DNA from: Podochytrium sp. JEL0797
Lineage: Eukaryota; Chytridiomycota; Chytridiomycetes; Chytridiales; Chytriomycetaceae
Assembly (NCBI GenBank): GCA_027596195.1
Contig: JADGJG010000439.1
Span: 1-19,904 of the forward strand
Length of the DNA: 19,904 nt
Reading direction: 5' to 3'
The translations under genes were made by a program, and so were the position numbers. The stretch's first letter is position 1. Each line of letters begins with the position of its first letter. Below are positions 18,359 through 19,904 of this stretch, piece after piece. The notes beneath the pieces were generated by a model. It made no database searches. It was not told the origin of the DNA and was given only the letters and a program-made list of their open reading frames with translations.

Positions 18359-19232
18359 ATGGAAACGCATCTCCACGCCATCGCCACTCTCTTTGCCAAC
18401 CAGGATGCCGAACTGCGCCAGACAAAGACCGCCCTCGCATCCCTACAGGCACAGTGCGATGCCCTGGCCATGCGTGGCGCTGCCCTGGCCAAGGAGAACG
18501 AGCGTCTCGCTGCCCTGCTGGCGAGTGTCGCAATACCGAATCCACCAGAAGTGAATCCCATACCACCACCACAGAACCAACAAGTCCTTCCAGAGAAGCG
18601 AAAACAAGACCACCACCAACAACAAACTCAACCACAACAACAAGAAAAACGCCAACGAACTCTCTCCCCACTGCCGCCCGCTTCCACCACCTCCTCCACC
18701 TCAAATCATGTCCACACGCCTCCGGACGAAATGACCAACGACGCGTCGATCGAGTCAGAATTGTCCGTCATTGAGAGCAGTCTCCTGACCCGTAATTTCG
18801 AACCCGACATGGACACACACCCTCTTGATGAAGCACATGAGGACGAACCTGAGATGCTTTGTTACAAGACGTGAGCGCACCCCATCCTCCCTTCCACCCG
18901 CTCCATTCCATTTCTAAAAACCATTCCCCCCCTAACTCAGAATCATTCTCGAAATCATGCCCTCCTTCCCCACAATCCCACCCCACCACCACTCCACCAT
19001 CGAAACTGCCGTCAAATCGTTCCTCCTCGCCGTTCTCGAAGAAGAAGAACAAGACGCGGAAGCCGCGTTGGCGCCGTTTGTGATTCGCGGGGACGTTGGG
19101 TTGTCGATTGGGATCCCGAATGATGTGAAGGGAATGTTTCAGGGGTGGATTTATGAGCAGTTGCAGACCATTTTTCCGGAGGCAGAGTTTTTTGCGCCGG
19201 ATGTAGAGGGGGAGGAGGAGGAGGAGGGGTAG
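18359..19232 (+). CDS. Protein D: coiled coil and C-terminal module shared with B and C
   Basis: Exons 18359-18870 and 18941-19232 around a 70-nt intron (AC|GTGAGC, CTAACTCAG, phase 2) give 267 residues. The ATG at 18359 is the first real start; the GTG two codons earlier is not needed. Order: predicted coiled coil about 5-56 (NQDAELRQTKTALASLQAQ, then AALAKENERLAALLA); Gln/Pro-rich linker with basic clusters (EKRKQD, EKRQR); an acidic stretch; and a C-terminal module starting exactly at exon 2 (IILEIMPSF, STIETAVKSFLLAVLEE, IPNDVKGMFQGWIYEQLQ, FPEAEFFAPD) with a Glu-rich tail. There is no zinc motif or A/B central domain, so D is the minimal member of the set. The first bases of exon 2 are nearly identical to those of gene C (AATCATTCTCGAAAT, then one change, then ATGCC). 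Function unknown. Confidence 0.77.
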
Positions 19233-19305
19233 GGCGACGGGTTTTTGGTCTCCTCTCTCTCTCCCCAACGGAATATGGAATACAAATGAATTCCCTGAGC
19301 TTCAA

Positions 19306-19413
19306 ATGTCAAAGCATATCCAATTATACTCCAAATTGATTCTCGCCGTTCTCAAAGAAGAACAAGACGCGGAAGCCGCGTTGGCGCCGCTTGTGATTCG
19401 CAGGGATGTTGTC
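19306..19413 (+). pseudogene. Partial duplicate of protein D exon 2
   Basis: From about 19342 the DNA repeats 19026-19092 of gene D with few changes: CTCGCCGTTCTC, then AACAAGACGCGGAAGCCGCG and TTGGCGCCG are shared, and one GAA codon is missing. The translated copy reads LILAVLKEEQDAEAALAPLV against LLAVLEEEEQDAEAALAPFV. The conservation ends after about 70 bp, before the second half of the module (IPNDV...W), and the frame continues into unrelated sequence. It is therefore probably a fragment left by a local tandem duplication, though use as an exon of a new short gene cannot be excluded. Confidence 0.65.
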
Positions 19414-19733
19414 ATGTCTGGGCAACTCTCTTGCGGCCAAGACTCTCGAAAAGAGAGTGGGAGCGCTTATAAAGTTCGTTTACGCGTTTGTGTCACTTGT
19501 GGATTTTTGGATTTCCAACATGCGGAAAAGAGGTGCTCTCGATACAGCAGCCATGAAGCATGTGAGTGCCGGAAGTTTGAGATATATTGAGGTACATTTG
19601 ACGGCGCCGGTTCCTGGAGCTGTGGGGGTGGAGATGCGGTTTGTGATGTGTGGAAGGAGAGCTTGTGATTGATGGGTTTCATTTGTTTGCAAAGAATCTC
19701 GATTCACCAGATGTGTAAGAATACAGTTTGTCT

Positions 19734-19739
19734 TTTATT
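19734..19739 (-). terminator. Possible polyadenylation signal of a minus gene beyond the edge
   Basis: AATAAA on the minus strand (GAATAAAAGA). No coding frame upstream of it was recognised inside the window, so this is tentative. Confidence 0.2.
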
Positions 19740-19795
19740 CAACGAAGAGGATGAGGGGAAATTTTTTGGCGGCTCAGGGCGCCGGGAGCCGGGGA

Positions 19796-19814
19796 GGGGG
19801 GGGGGGGGGGGGGG
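19796..19814 (+). repeat. Run of 19 G
   Basis: An uninterrupted G19 preceded by GCCGGGAGCCGGGGA. Such a run can fold into a G-quadruplex and is hard to sequence, so its length is unreliable. It resembles in composition the G/C-only stretch at the left edge. Confidence 0.85.
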
Positions 19815-19904
19815 TAGCAAAGATTTCGGACAAAACCCGACCAAACCCCAACCGTGAGACCACCCGAATAGAAAGGAAAAGCAAACCTAAAAAAACCAGG
19901 CACG

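Larger units (their letters stand above)
19233..19904. other. Right-edge region with a decayed copy of D exon 2
   Basis: These 672 bp follow gene D. They hold a partial copy of D (19306-19413), then an open but unassigned plus frame to 19672 whose end (LRYIEVHLTAPVPGAVGVEM) looks protein-like, with CTTATAAAG at 19467 as a TATA-like motif. A minus-strand AATAAA at 19739-19734 could mark the 3' end of a gene entering from the right. 19770-19814 is G-rich. No RNA gene was recognised. Confidence 0.4.

Noticed and set aside
1..19904. tRNA, rRNA, CRISPR array, insertion sequence or transposase.
   Set aside because: No A/B-box pairs with cloverleaf, no spaced direct-repeat array, no transposase or reverse-transcriptase motifs were seen by eye.

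Overview
This window reads as nuclear DNA of a fungus, most likely an early-diverging, chytrid-like one (inference). The genes are split by short GT-AG introns, mostly 50-100 nt, often with a CTGAC/CTAAC-like branch site. They are packed closely on both strands, with polyadenylation-like AATAAA motifs and no bacterial operon signals. An Integrator subunit beside a fungal-type Mediator MED1, and Ser/Thr-rich single-pass membrane proteins carrying SH3 domains, fit that placement. All gene models below were built by eye from reading frames, splice sites and phase.

Layout, left to right. (1) The first exon of a mitochondrial thioredoxin (minus) runs off the left edge through a very GC-rich intron. 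(2) 369-3539 (minus) is a 1039-residue zinc-finger protein, called A. (3) 3540-4460 is a non-coding or unassigned divergent region. (4) 4461-6324 and 6665-8365 (plus) are two neighbouring single-pass membrane proteins with Ser/Thr-rich outer parts. One has three cytoplasmic SH3 domains and the other ends in a GST C-terminal-like helical domain. (5) 8457-10668 (plus) is protein B. (6) 10821-12766 (plus) is MED1 of Mediator. (7) 12827-13283 (plus) is the mitochondrial LYR protein LYRM2. (8) 13284-14221 has no secure gene. (9) 14222-16986 (minus) is a 13-exon INTS4-like Integrator subunit. (10) 17107-18298 (minus) and 18359-19232 (plus) are proteins C and D, divergent from a 60-bp gap. (11) A decayed partial copy of D and a 19-base G run lie at the right edge.

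The most interesting content is the set A, B, C, D: four unrecognised, probably nuclear proteins that share parts in different combinations. All four begin with a predicted coiled coil. A and C share a CxC-x13-H-x3-C zinc motif, which A carries in a larger bipartite module present three times. A and B share a central domain of about 70 residues. B, C and D share a C-terminal module whose exon begins at the same place in the same intron phase. This looks like a locally expanding, domain-shuffling family. No function can be assigned from sequence alone. MED1, INTS4 and the A-D set are all plausibly nuclear; thioredoxin and LYRM2 are mitochondrial.
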